12,394 bases of DNA, from NCBI GenBank assembly GCA_016286595.1, contig JAEETR010000191.1:1-12394 (forward strand), in the 5' to 3' direction. Of this stretch, positions 7,123-12,394 are shown piece after piece. This DNA is from Oscillospiraceae bacterium. GTDB lineage: Bacteria; Bacillota; Clostridia; Oscillospirales; Oscillospiraceae. The first letter of the stretch is position 1. Each line of letters begins with the position of its first letter. The position numbers and the translations under genes are program-made. The notes beneath the pieces are model-generated. The model was not told the DNA's origin and ran no database searches. It saw only the letters and a list, made by a program, of their open reading frames with translations.

Positions 7123-8559
7123 TTACTGCGCCAGCGCAAGGGTGAACACGAATTTCGTTACGCCCTCCTCGCTGGTGACGAATATGTCCTGATCGTGGTT
7201 GTCAAGTATGGTCTTTACGATGTAAAGGCCCAGACCTACGCCTTCTCTGTCCTCGCTGCGGGACCGGTCGGTCTTGTGGAAGCGGTCGAATATGAGAGGC
7301 AGTTCCTCCCTGGGGATGGTGTCGCCTGTGTTTTCCACCTGCACGTAGGCCCTCCCCTCCTGCTTCCACAGCTTAAGGCCGATGGTGGTGCCCTCATAGG
7401 CGAACTTGGCGGCGTTGTCCAGCAGGTTGTATATGACCTGGGTTATGGCGTCGCCGTCGCCCCGGGCCATTATCTCGTCCTCGGGGAGGCTGGCGTCCAC
7501 GTCAAGACCGCGGGCGGTGATGCGCCCCTCCAGACTTATGAGGGCCTGGGCCGCCACCTCGTTGAGGTTGAAGGTCCCGCCCAGCACGGAATCGGTGGGC
7601 GTGTCGTGTACCCGGGACACCTCCAGCATGCCGCGCACGAGGCGGGATAGCCGTTTCGTCTCCGAGGATATTATGGCCATATACTCCCGCTGTCTTTCCG
7701 GCGGGATCGTGCCGTCAAGTATGCCGTCGGCAAAGCCCGATATGGTGGTCATGGGCGTCTTCAGCTCGTGGGACACGTTGGCGATGAGGTCGCTCCTGGC
7801 CTTTTCGGATCGCTCCAGGGAATCTGCCATGGCGTTGAAGGAGTCGGCCAGCGCGCCTATCTCGTCGCTGCGCCCGCCGCTGCTGACCCGGACGGAGAAA
7901 TCTCCCCGGCCGAACTTCCCGGCGGCCTCCGCCATCTCCCGTATGGGCCGGGCCTGCCGCTTGGTGGTGATGAAGATGATTATGGACGCTATGACGAGCA
8001 CGAAGAGGGCGGCGAACATGAATATCCACGCGAACTGCCGCCAGATCTCCGCCATATAGACAGTCTGCCCGGACAGGAATACGTATCCCAGCAGCGACCC
8101 CGGGCTCCGCGGCGCGGTTATGGGCACGCCCACCACGTAGTGCAGCGAGGAGTACACCCCTCCCAGGGACGTGATGCCGCTGTACTTGCCCTGTCCGTTT
8201 ATGGTCATTATCGTCTGGGCAGGCACCATTTTGCCCAGATAGGACGGGTTGACCTCGTTATCGGAGCAGTTGAGCACCGTGCCGTCTATATCGCACACGA
8301 GGATATGAAAGCCGGATATCTCCGAGATGCCGTTGAGGGCGGCTCTGACCTCCAGGCCTCCGGTCTCCCACTCGAAGCGGTACGCGGACACGATGCGGCT
8401 GGTGACCTCCGCCGTCTCCTCCATGGCCGTGCCGGTATGGCTGACGGTGACGGAGTAGCTTATGCCCACGAAGATGGCCCCCATCAGCAGGAAGCTCAAT
8501 ATGATTATGACCGCAACGGTCATGAAATTTTTAACGTAAATGCTGCGAATCTTCTTCAT
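7123..8559 (-). CDS. Membrane sensor histidine kinase with HAMP domain
   Basis: This 478-residue kinase has the standard PhoR/ResE-like plan. TM1 is at about 12-36, an extracytoplasmic sensor of about 135 residues follows, and TM2 is at about 175-198. A HAMP domain lies at about 200-250. The HisKA dimerisation helix has the H-box NVSHELKTPM with phospho-acceptor His264. The ATP-binding domain has N-box NLLDNAAKFA at 378-387, FDRFHKTD at 424-431 and GVGLGLYIVK at 440-449. The sensor region (DIDGTVLNCSDN and LHYVVGVPI) looks like a single-Cache or PAS-like fold, so a small extracellular ligand is plausible but not identifiable. It lies 30 bases after the response regulator gene and 9 bases before the fusion enzyme gene. 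GGGAG precedes the ATG at 8559. Confidence 0.95.
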   Translation of the reverse strand: MKKIRSIYVKNFMTVAVIIILSFLLMGAIFVGISYSVTVSHTGTAMEETAEVTSRIVSAYRFEWETGGLEVRAALNGISEISGFHILVCDIDGTVLNCSDNEVNPSYLGKMVPAQTIMTINGQGKYSGITSLGGVYSSLHYVVGVPITAPRSPGSLLGYVFLSGQTVYMAEIWRQFAWIFMFAALFVLVIASIIIFITTKRQARPIREMAEAAGKFGRGDFSVRVSSGGRSDEIGALADSFNAMADSLERSEKARSDLIANVSHELKTPMTTISGFADGILDGTIPPERQREYMAIISSETKRLSRLVRGMLEVSRVHDTPTDSVLGGTFNLNEVAAQALISLEGRITARGLDVDASLPEDEIMARGDGDAITQVIYNLLDNAAKFAYEGTTIGLKLWKQEGRAYVQVENTGDTIPREELPLIFDRFHKTDRSRSEDREGVGLGLYIVKTILDNHDQDIFVTSEEGVTKFVFTLALAQ

Positions 8560-8589
8560 TTCCGCCGCTCCCGCGCCGGCGATAACCGT

Positions 8590-9279
8590 TTATTTCGCCA
8601 GCAGCTCAAATTTGTAACCGACGCCCCACACGGTTTTGAGGCTCCACTTGTCGCTGACGCCCTCCAGCTTTTCCCGAAGGCGCTTTATGTGCACGTCAAC
8701 GGTGCGGGAGTCTCCGAAATAGTCGAAGCCCCACACCTCGTCGAGGAGCTGGTTGCGGGTATATACCCTGTTGGGGCTGGAGGCCAGATGGTAAAGAAGC
8801 TCCATCTCCTTGGGGGGTATGTCCACGTGCTCCCCCTTTATGATGAGCTCGAAGGCCTCCATGTCTATGACGAGGTTGTCGAAGGTGAGCTTTTTTCCGC
8901 TGTCCTGCTCCGTACCGCCGTAGCGGCGCAGTACGGCCCGGATGCGGGCTATGACCTCTTTCCCGTCGAAGGGCTTGACTATGTAGTCGTCGGCCCCGCT
9001 CTCAAGTCCGTTGACCTTGTCCTCAGTCTCTCCCCTGGCGGTGAGCATTATCACCGGGGTCTTTGACGAGGAGCGTATCTCCTTCAGGACCTGCCAGCCG
9101 TCCATCACCGGAAGCATTATGTCCAGAAGCACTATATCCGGCTTTTCCTGCTCGAAAAGGGCGACGCCCTTGCCGCCGTCGCCCGCGGTGACGACCTCAT
9201 AGCCCTCCCGCTCCAGATACAGCCGCAGAAGCTCCGCGATATTGACCTCATCCTCCACAACGAGAACCTTAGTCGCCAT
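8590..9279 (-). CDS. OmpR/PhoB-family response regulator
   Basis: This is a 229-residue two-domain DNA-binding regulator. The receiver domain (1 to about 120) has the acidic pair Glu9-Asp10, phospho-acceptor Asp53 in LLDIMLP, Thr80 and Lys102 in KPF. The winged-helix effector (about 130-227) has PPKEMELLYHLASSPNRVYTRN and the recognition-helix segment SRTVDVHIKRLREKLE, ending in VWGVGYKF. It is the partner of the histidine kinase encoded directly downstream. The ATG at 9279 has GGAGG eight bases upstream. The closest familiar relatives in layout are the PhoP, ResD and YycF-type regulators, but the target genes cannot be deduced. The operon it heads includes the methyltransferase-acetyltransferase fusion, which may be an output of the system. 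Confidence 0.96.
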   Translation of the reverse strand: MATKVLVVEDEVNIAELLRLYLEREGYEVVTAGDGGKGVALFEQEKPDIVLLDIMLPVMDGWQVLKEIRSSSKTPVIMLTARGETEDKVNGLESGADDYIVKPFDGKEVIARIRAVLRRYGGTEQDSGKKLTFDNLVIDMEAFELIIKGEHVDIPPKEMELLYHLASSPNRVYTRNQLLDEVWGFDYFGDSRTVDVHIKRLREKLEGVSDKWSLKTVWGVGYKFELLAK

Positions 9280-9302
9280 TGTGCAGCCCTCCTTTTATGT
9301 TC

Positions 9303-9340
9303 AAGGCAAACGCCTTACGGTTATCTTACCATATATTATA
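9303..9340 (-). promoter_or_regulatory. Promoter and short leader of the two-component operon
   Basis: On the - strand a perfect TATAAT lies at 9340-9335, about 55 bases before the ATG at 9279. No good -35 is visible at 16-18 bases (the bases are CATCCA), so an activator, perhaps the regulator itself, may be needed. The leader contains a small perfect hairpin, AAGGC/GCCTT, at 9303-9316. Confidence 0.6.
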
Positions 9341-9373
9341 GCGTCGTTTTGCCCCATTGGATGAAATTTTTGT

Positions 9374-9412
9374 AAAAAATACCGGCTGACAGCGTCAGCC
9401 GGTATCGTTTTT
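9374..9412. terminator. Terminator bounding the accessory island on its left
   Basis: ATACCGGCTGAC (9379-9390) and GTCAGCCGGTAT (9394-9405) form a perfect 12-base-pair stem with a 3-base loop. On - the stem runs straight into TTTTTT (A run 9374-9379 on +), so it should end transcripts of the two small genes before the two-component promoter. On + it is followed by CGTTTTTG, giving weaker activity in that direction. Confidence 0.87.
9382..9402. repeat. 21-base hairpin core, copy 1 of 2
   Basis: CCGGCTGAC, AGC, GTCAGCCGG. Its reverse complement occurs exactly at 10289-10309. Both copies are cores of terminator hairpins and together they bracket the accessory island. Confidence 0.85.
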
Positions 9413-9448
9413 GCTCTTTGCGTGCCGCCGGGCCGATCAAACGCTTTC

Positions 9449-9477
9449 TTGACGGCCTGCGCAGACTGTGATATCCT
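9449..9477 (+). promoter_or_regulatory. Predicted promoter of the candidate small RNA
   Basis: TTGACG at 9449-9454 matches five of six -35 bases. The spacer is exactly 17 bases, and TATCCT at 9472-9477 matches four of six -10 bases with TG at 9469-9470 as an extended -10. It points along + and would start transcription near 9484, at the first G of the folded element. Confidence 0.45.
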
Positions 9478-9483
9478 TGAACC

Positions 9484-9560
9484 GGAAGCACCCGATGTGG
9501 GCAGTGCCGTCCCTGAGTCGTATCGACTTACACGACTGCGGATACCCGCGGGTGCTTTTT
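9484..9560 (+). ncRNA. Candidate structured small RNA of about 77 nt, not recognised
   Basis: The element is closed by a perfect 9-base-pair stem, AAGCACCCG (9486-9494) with CGGGTGCTT (9549-9557), running straight into a T tract at 9556-9560 so the closing stem can also serve as terminator. Inside, AGTCGT (9516-9521) can pair with ACGACT (9532-9537), or AGTCG with the nearer CGACT (9524-9528), giving two mutually exclusive hairpins. CCG (9507-9509) can pair with CGG (9539-9541), and GTGGG (9497-9501) with CCCGC (9545-9549), at the cost of one closing-stem pair. No ribosome binding site with a sensible ORF is present. It lies antisense to the region downstream of the two small - strand genes. 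I cannot match it to a known RNA family; it could also be an unusual terminator or a chance fold. Confidence 0.38.
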
Positions 9561-9621
9561 CCCTTTCCTCTGCCGGCATCTGCATGGAGAAGCGGTTTTC
9601 GGTCTGTGCCCCGCTGACGTG

Positions 9622-9879
9622 TTACCGCGCCGGAGCGTCCGGGCTCTGCCCCTTCCCTATCCTCACCGCGGCTCTCACGATCTCCACGGCCTTCGCGTTG
9701 AGATGTTCGTCTGCGGTTCTGCTCTTCACCCAATCCTTGAACTGCGCCGCTTTCGCCTTGCTGTTCAGGGAGTGTAGTATAAGAATTGAGTCCTCTTGAG
9801 CCAGATGGTTTTCTCGTTCTATTCTCGCTATCAAGATCGCCAACTCTGCTCTGTACGGTTCATTCGGCTTCTTTACCAT
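9622..9879 (-). CDS. Small unrecognised protein, 85 residues
   Basis: I do not recognise this protein. It is a soluble, mostly helical, charged 85-residue sequence with a KKPNEPYRAELAILIARIER start, a central SKAKAAQFKDWVKSR helix and a basic C-terminus. It has no membrane segment, cysteine or catalytic motif that I can see. It is supported as a gene by GGAGGAG seven bases before its ATG at 9879 and by its 20-base overlap with the end of the preceding ORF (which ends at 9860), typical of coupled genes. Nothing follows it on - until the terminator at 9374-9405. Composition is less GC-rich than the surrounding core genes. A remnant of a phage or integrative element is plausible but unproven. 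Confidence 0.6.
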   Translation of the reverse strand: MVKKPNEPYRAELAILIARIERENHLAQEDSILILHSLNSKAKAAQFKDWVKSRTADEHLNAKAVEIVRAAVRIGKGQSPDAPAR

Positions 9880-10234
9880 ATTGCCGCTCCTCCATGTATC
9901 TCTCGTACTGTTTTGCGGTCAGCCGTTCCGCTATTTGATATCCCAACTCTGCGCTGTCAAACTTCTCTATAACATACCAGGCGCCATGATATGAGACGAG
10001 TTTTCGGTCGCCCGACTCCACGTCATCCCGGTGTGCCCATCTGGTTGCCTGCTCGTTTGCGTCGCTCTGGCTCTGGTTGTAAGGCGGGAATGTCCATCCA
10101 GGCTTCAAATACTTGCTGTATCTCTCGCCTCCGCTCTCCGTGGCGGTGTTTTCATTTGTCTGTGCCGTCTCTCCGCCCAGCGTGAAGGCGTTGTCCGTCA
10201 GCTCGTTGGCCGCCGTGTTCAGGGCGCTGCGCAT
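9860..10234 (-). CDS. Unrecognised 124-residue protein, possibly a fragment of a larger mobile-element protein
   Basis: I do not recognise this protein with confidence. The first 40 residues are a low-complexity, Asn/Thr/Glu-rich stretch. From about residue 40 it looks folded, with KYLKPGWTFPPYNQSQSDAN, then WAHRDDVESGDRKLVSYHG, WYVIEKFDSAELGYQI and a charged helix AKQYERYMEERQYG. The abrupt disordered start and the lack of a Shine-Dalgarno sequence suggest either a leaderless message (TATAAT lies seven bases before the ATG) or the C-terminal piece of a larger protein. Large multidomain phage and conjugative-element proteins often end in such tails, but that is only an impression. It overlaps the 85-residue gene by 20 bases. 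Its base composition is lower in GC than that of argH or the kinase. Confidence 0.5.
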   Translation of the reverse strand: MRSALNTAANELTDNAFTLGGETAQTNENTATESGGERYSKYLKPGWTFPPYNQSQSDANEQATRWAHRDDVESGDRKLVSYHGAWYVIEKFDSAELGYQIAERLTAKQYERYMEERQYGKEAE

Positions 10235-10241
10235 CTATTTG

Positions 10242-10271
10242 ATTATACACCGTTTCGGGCTGTATTGTATA
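10242..10271 (-). promoter_or_regulatory. Possible promoter giving a leaderless transcript for the small-gene pair
   Basis: On -, TATAAT at 10247-10242 is a perfect -10, and TATACA at 10271-10266 (four of six) is a possible -35 with an 18-base spacer. The expected start falls at or one base before the ATG at 10234, so the message would be leaderless, which fits the missing ribosome binding site. Confidence 0.45.
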
Positions 10272-10281
10272 TTATCTCGAT

Positions 10282-10316
10282 AAAAAAGCCGGCTGACGCT
10301 GTCAGCCGGCTCTTTT
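10282..10316. terminator. Terminator of the argGH operon
   Basis: AGCCGGCTGAC (10287-10297) and GTCAGCCGGCT (10301-10311) form an 11-base-pair stem with a 3-base loop. On - the stem is followed by a T run (AAAAAA at 10282-10287 on +), 14 bases after the argH stop codon. On + it is followed by CTTTTTG, so it may act both ways. Confidence 0.9.
10289..10309. repeat. 21-base hairpin core, copy 2 of 2
   Basis: CCGGCTGAC, GCT, GTCAGCCGG. This is the exact reverse complement of 9382-9402, including the non-palindromic 3-base loop. The flanking bases differ between the copies. Confidence 0.85.
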
Positions 10317-10324
10317 TGTTTCTT

Positions 10325-11698
10325 TCACAGCATGGCGCGCACGGCCTTCACCTGCGCCAGCACGGAATCGCCTGTGGGGCCGCCGTAGGAGGTGCGGCGG
10401 CTGACGCAGTTGTCTATGTCGATGGCGTCGTAAAGCGTCCCGTCGAAAAGGGGCGAGAACTCCTTATACTTCTCAAGAGGCAGCTCCTCCAGCGTGACGC
10501 CCAGCCGGGTGCACTCCGCAACGATCTGACCCGTCAGCTTGTAAGCGGTGCGGAAGGGCACGTCCCTTGACACCAGCCAGTCCGCCAGATCGGTGGCGTT
10601 TATAAAGCCGGTGCCGGCGGCCCGGCGCATATTGTCGGCTTTGACGGTCATGGTGCCGGTCATGGGGGCGAATACGGTGAGGCAGGCGTCCGCCGTGTCG
10701 AAGGCGTCGAATATCTGCTCCTTGTCCTCCTGCATGTCCTTGTTGTAGGCAAGGGGCAGTCCCTTGAGCATGGTCAGAAGAGCCATAAGGTCGCCGTAGA
10801 CCCGGCCGGTCTTGCCCCGCACCAGCTCCGCCATATCGGAGTTCTTTTTCTGGGGCATGATGGACGAGCCGGTGGAGTAGGCGTCGGACAGTTCAACGAA
10901 ACGGAACTCCCAGCTGGACCAGAGGATGATCTCCTCCGCGAACCGGGACAGATGGGTCATCATCAGCGCCAGCGCGGCGGCCAGCTCCACGCAGAAATCC
11001 CTGTCGGCCACGCCGTCAAGGCTGTTCATCGTCGCCCCGTCGAAGCCCAGAGCGGCGGCGGTCATGGCCCGGTCGATGGGATATGTGGTGCCCGCCAGGG
11101 CGCAGGAGCCCAGGGGCGACACGTTCATGCGCTTCGACGCGTCATTGAGCCGTCCCGCGTCCCGCAGGAGCATCATGGCGTAGGCCATGAGGTGATGGCC
11201 GAAAGTGATGGGCTGGGCCCGCTGAAGATGGGTGTATCCGGGCATTACGGTGAAGGCGTACTCTTCAGCCACGGTGCAGATGGTCGATATGAGGTTCTTG
11301 ATGAGGCTGACGGTGTTCTCCGTCCGCTCCCGCAGGTACATGCGGACGTCCAGGGCCACCTGGTCGTTGCGGCTGCGGGCGGTGTGCAGGCGCCGTCCCG
11401 GGTCGCCCACCCGCTTCGTCAGCTCCGCCTCCACGAAGGAGTGGATGTCCTCGGCGGCGGGATCGACGGTCAATGCGCCGCTTTCCAGGTCGGCGAGGAT
11501 GGCCTCCAGACCCGCGGCGATGGCCTCGCCGTCGGCGGCGGAGATTATCCCCTGCGCCTGCAGCATGGCGGCGTGGGCCATGGAGCCCTTTATGTCCTGG
11601 GCGTACATGCGGCTGTCAAAGCCGATGGATGAGTTGAAGCTGTCCGCGGCGGCGTCCACCGCCTGGGACGCCCTGCCTGCCCAAATCTTGTCCGCCAT
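10325..11698 (-). CDS. argH: ArgH, argininosuccinate lyase
   Basis: This 457-residue cytoplasmic homotetrameric lyase splits argininosuccinate into arginine and fumarate, the last step of arginine synthesis. Full-length family landmarks are present. These are the KIWAGRA start, HTARSRNDQ at 105-113, GYTHLQRAQP at 154-163 with the active-site His157, and the fumarase/aspartase-superfamily signature GSSIMPQKKN at 277-286, with Ser279 as the likely catalytic base on the mobile loop. The length matches the usual 455-465. The ATG at 11698 has AAGGAGAG about six bases upstream. It lies 69 bases downstream of argG and ends 14 bases before the argGH terminator hairpin. Confidence 0.98.
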   Translation of the reverse strand: MADKIWAGRASQAVDAAADSFNSSIGFDSRMYAQDIKGSMAHAAMLQAQGIISAADGEAIAAGLEAILADLESGALTVDPAAEDIHSFVEAELTKRVGDPGRRLHTARSRNDQVALDVRMYLRERTENTVSLIKNLISTICTVAEEYAFTVMPGYTHLQRAQPITFGHHLMAYAMMLLRDAGRLNDASKRMNVSPLGSCALAGTTYPIDRAMTAAALGFDGATMNSLDGVADRDFCVELAAALALMMTHLSRFAEEIILWSSWEFRFVELSDAYSTGSSIMPQKKNSDMAELVRGKTGRVYGDLMALLTMLKGLPLAYNKDMQEDKEQIFDAFDTADACLTVFAPMTGTMTVKADNMRRAAGTGFINATDLADWLVSRDVPFRTAYKLTGQIVAECTRLGVTLEELPLEKYKEFSPLFDGTLYDAIDIDNCVSRRTSYGGPTGDSVLAQVKAVRAML

Positions 11699-11719
11699 TT
11701 TTATCTCTCCTTAAAAGCG

Positions 11720-11744
11720 GCGGGCGTGAGAACGTCACGCCCGC
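11720..11744 (-). promoter_or_regulatory. Intercistronic hairpin between argG and argH
   Basis: GCGGGCGTGA (11720-11729) and TCACGCCCGC (11735-11744) form a perfect 10-base-pair GC-rich stem with a 5-base loop. On - it is followed after a few bases by TTTT and then the argH ribosome binding site. It could attenuate argH, block 3' decay of argG message, or act as a leaky terminator. The T run is short, so a full terminator is unlikely. Confidence 0.6.
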
Positions 11745-11767
11745 GCCGATTTCTTATTCCTATTTTA

Positions 11768-12394
11768 TTACTTGCCCAGCTTCTTGTCCAGCATGGCCTG
11801 GACTTTTATGGGAAGGCCGAAGCAGTTGATGAAGCCCTCGGCGTCCTTCTGGTTGTAGTCGGATTCACCGAAGGTGGCGATATCCTCAGAGTAGAGGGAG
11901 TACTCGCTCCACACGCCGGCGTTGATGATGTTGCCCTTGTACAGCTTCAGCTTCACGCTGCCGGTGACGGTCTCCTGTGTCTTGTCCACGAAGGCGGACA
12001 GCGCCTCCCGCAGGGGGGTGTACCACTGGCCGTTGTAGACCAGGTCGGCAAAGGTGAAGGACAGCTCCTTCTTCTTGTGGGAGGTGAGCTTGTCAAGGGT
12101 GATGGTCTCCAGCACCTGATGGGCCTTGTACAGGATGGTGCCGCCCGGCGTCTCGTACACGCCCCGGCTCTTCATGCCCACGAGACGGTTCTCCACGATG
12201 TCCAGCAGACCGATGCCGTTGGCGCCGCCGATGGCGTTGCGCTTGTAGATGGTGTTCTTGGCGCTCATCTTCTCGCCGTCCAGCGCCACGGGCACGCCCT
12301 TGTCAAAGGCCAGCGACAAGTACGTCGCCTCGTCCGGCGCGGCCAGCGGCGAAACGACAATCTCCAGAAAGCCCGGCTTGTCGTACTGCGGCTC
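11768..12394 (-). CDS. argG: ArgG, argininosuccinate synthase, C-terminal half (5' end outside the window)
   Basis: This ATP-dependent enzyme condenses citrulline and aspartate to argininosuccinate, the substrate of ArgH encoded next. The reading frame is open from the stop at 11768 to the window edge, giving 208 residues of an expected ~400. The missing N-terminal half would hold the PP-loop ATPase. The visible part has APDEATYLSLAFDKGVPVAL and the strongly conserved GANGIGLLDIVENR and MKSRGVYETPGGT segments near 75-105. The ALSAFVDKTQ and GSVKLKLYKGN segments follow. A start at 12319 (TTG) would truncate a conserved segment and is not the true start. argG and argH lie 69 bases apart with a hairpin between, and are probably one operon. 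Confidence 0.97.
   Translation of the reverse strand, partial: EPQYDKPGFLEIVVSPLAAPDEATYLSLAFDKGVPVALDGEKMSAKNTIYKRNAIGGANGIGLLDIVENRLVGMKSRGVYETPGGTILYKAHQVLETITLDKLTSHKKKELSFTFADLVYNGQWYTPLREALSAFVDKTQETVTGSVKLKLYKGNIINAGVWSEYSLYSEDIATFGESDYNQKDAEGFINCFGLPIKVQAMLDKKLGK

Noticed and set aside
6745..7650. 301-codon open frame on + opposite the fusion enzyme and kinase genes
   Set aside because: Same reasons: antisense shadow of well-supported genes with no recognisable domain.
7768..9066. 432-codon open frame on + opposite the kinase and response regulator genes
   Set aside because: It is antisense to two clear genes; His/Gly/Pro-rich translation and no ribosome binding site are typical of shadow frames in GC-rich DNA.
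5998..9557. Shared AAGCACCCG/CGGGTGCTT stem in the terminator at 5998-6029 and in the RNA candidate at 9486-9557 as a repeat family
   Set aside because: The similarity is limited to a short stem of a common terminator style; loops and flanks differ entirely.
9301..9585. Open frame of 94 codons on - downstream of the small gene pair
   Set aside because: It has no ribosome binding site, runs through the terminator at 9374-9405 and across the two-component promoter, and reads as low-complexity sequence.
9421..9621. tRNA or other standard RNA gene in the gap beside the small genes
   Set aside because: No cloverleaf, T-loop GTTCRA with matching arms, or CCA-like acceptor could be drawn; the fold seen does not match a tRNA.
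9422..9799. Open frame of 125 codons on + through the accessory island
   Set aside because: No ribosome binding site at its start, it covers the RNA candidate and then runs antisense to the better supported 85-residue gene, and its residue composition looks like a reverse-frame artefact.
9379..10311. Insertion sequence with terminal inverted repeats
   Set aside because: No transposase is encoded, no target-site duplication is visible outside the hairpins, and the repeats are terminator hairpins in their own right; kept only as a finding about an island.

Overview
The window looks like chromosomal DNA of a GC-rich, low-copy-gene-density Gram-positive bacterium, most likely a gut-type Clostridia (Oscillospirales or a relative). 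This placement is inference. It rests on the short ThiI without a rhodanese domain, the Clostridia-like PssA/Psd pair, strong AAAGGAG-type ribosome binding sites and a methyltransferase of a type I associate with Clostridia. Codon use is distinctive: ATA is a very common isoleucine codon although the DNA is GC-rich.

Left part, all on + (1-5257): the tail of a YifB/ComM-type AAA ATPase, thiI (tRNA 4-thiouridine synthesis) and cinA (overlapping thiI by 4 bases). After a 97-base gap comes a phosphatidylethanolamine cassette: a UPF0104/MprF-flippase-like membrane protein, pssA (CDP-diacylglycerol-serine phosphatidyltransferase) and psd (phosphatidylserine decarboxylase). These three overlap or abut and end at a strong terminator. 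PssA makes phosphatidylserine and Psd decarboxylates it to PE; the membrane protein is a candidate lipid translocation partner.

Middle part (5258-6037): a near-consensus promoter carrying two dyads drives a two-gene module, a four-helix membrane protein and a 66-residue XRE-type repressor. This layout suggests autoregulation. A bidirectional terminator closes it.

Right-middle part, all on - (9340 down to 6037): an OmpR-type response regulator, its HAMP histidine kinase, and a fusion of a SAM-dependent methyltransferase with a BltD/PaiA-like GNAT acetyltransferase. The spacing suggests one operon from a TATAAT promoter just upstream of the regulator.

Accessory island (about 9379-10311): between the response regulator and argH lies a short segment with two overlapping small unrecognised genes on -. 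It also holds a candidate small RNA gene on + with its own promoter, a closed fold and a terminator. The segment is bounded by two hairpins whose 21-base cores are identical in inverted orientation. It is the least ordinary part of the window and the best place to look for something undescribed.

Far right (10325-12394), on -: argG (C-terminal half only, cut by the window edge) and argH, the last two steps of arginine synthesis, with an intercistronic hairpin between them. I saw no rRNA, tRNA, CRISPR array, transposase or integrase.
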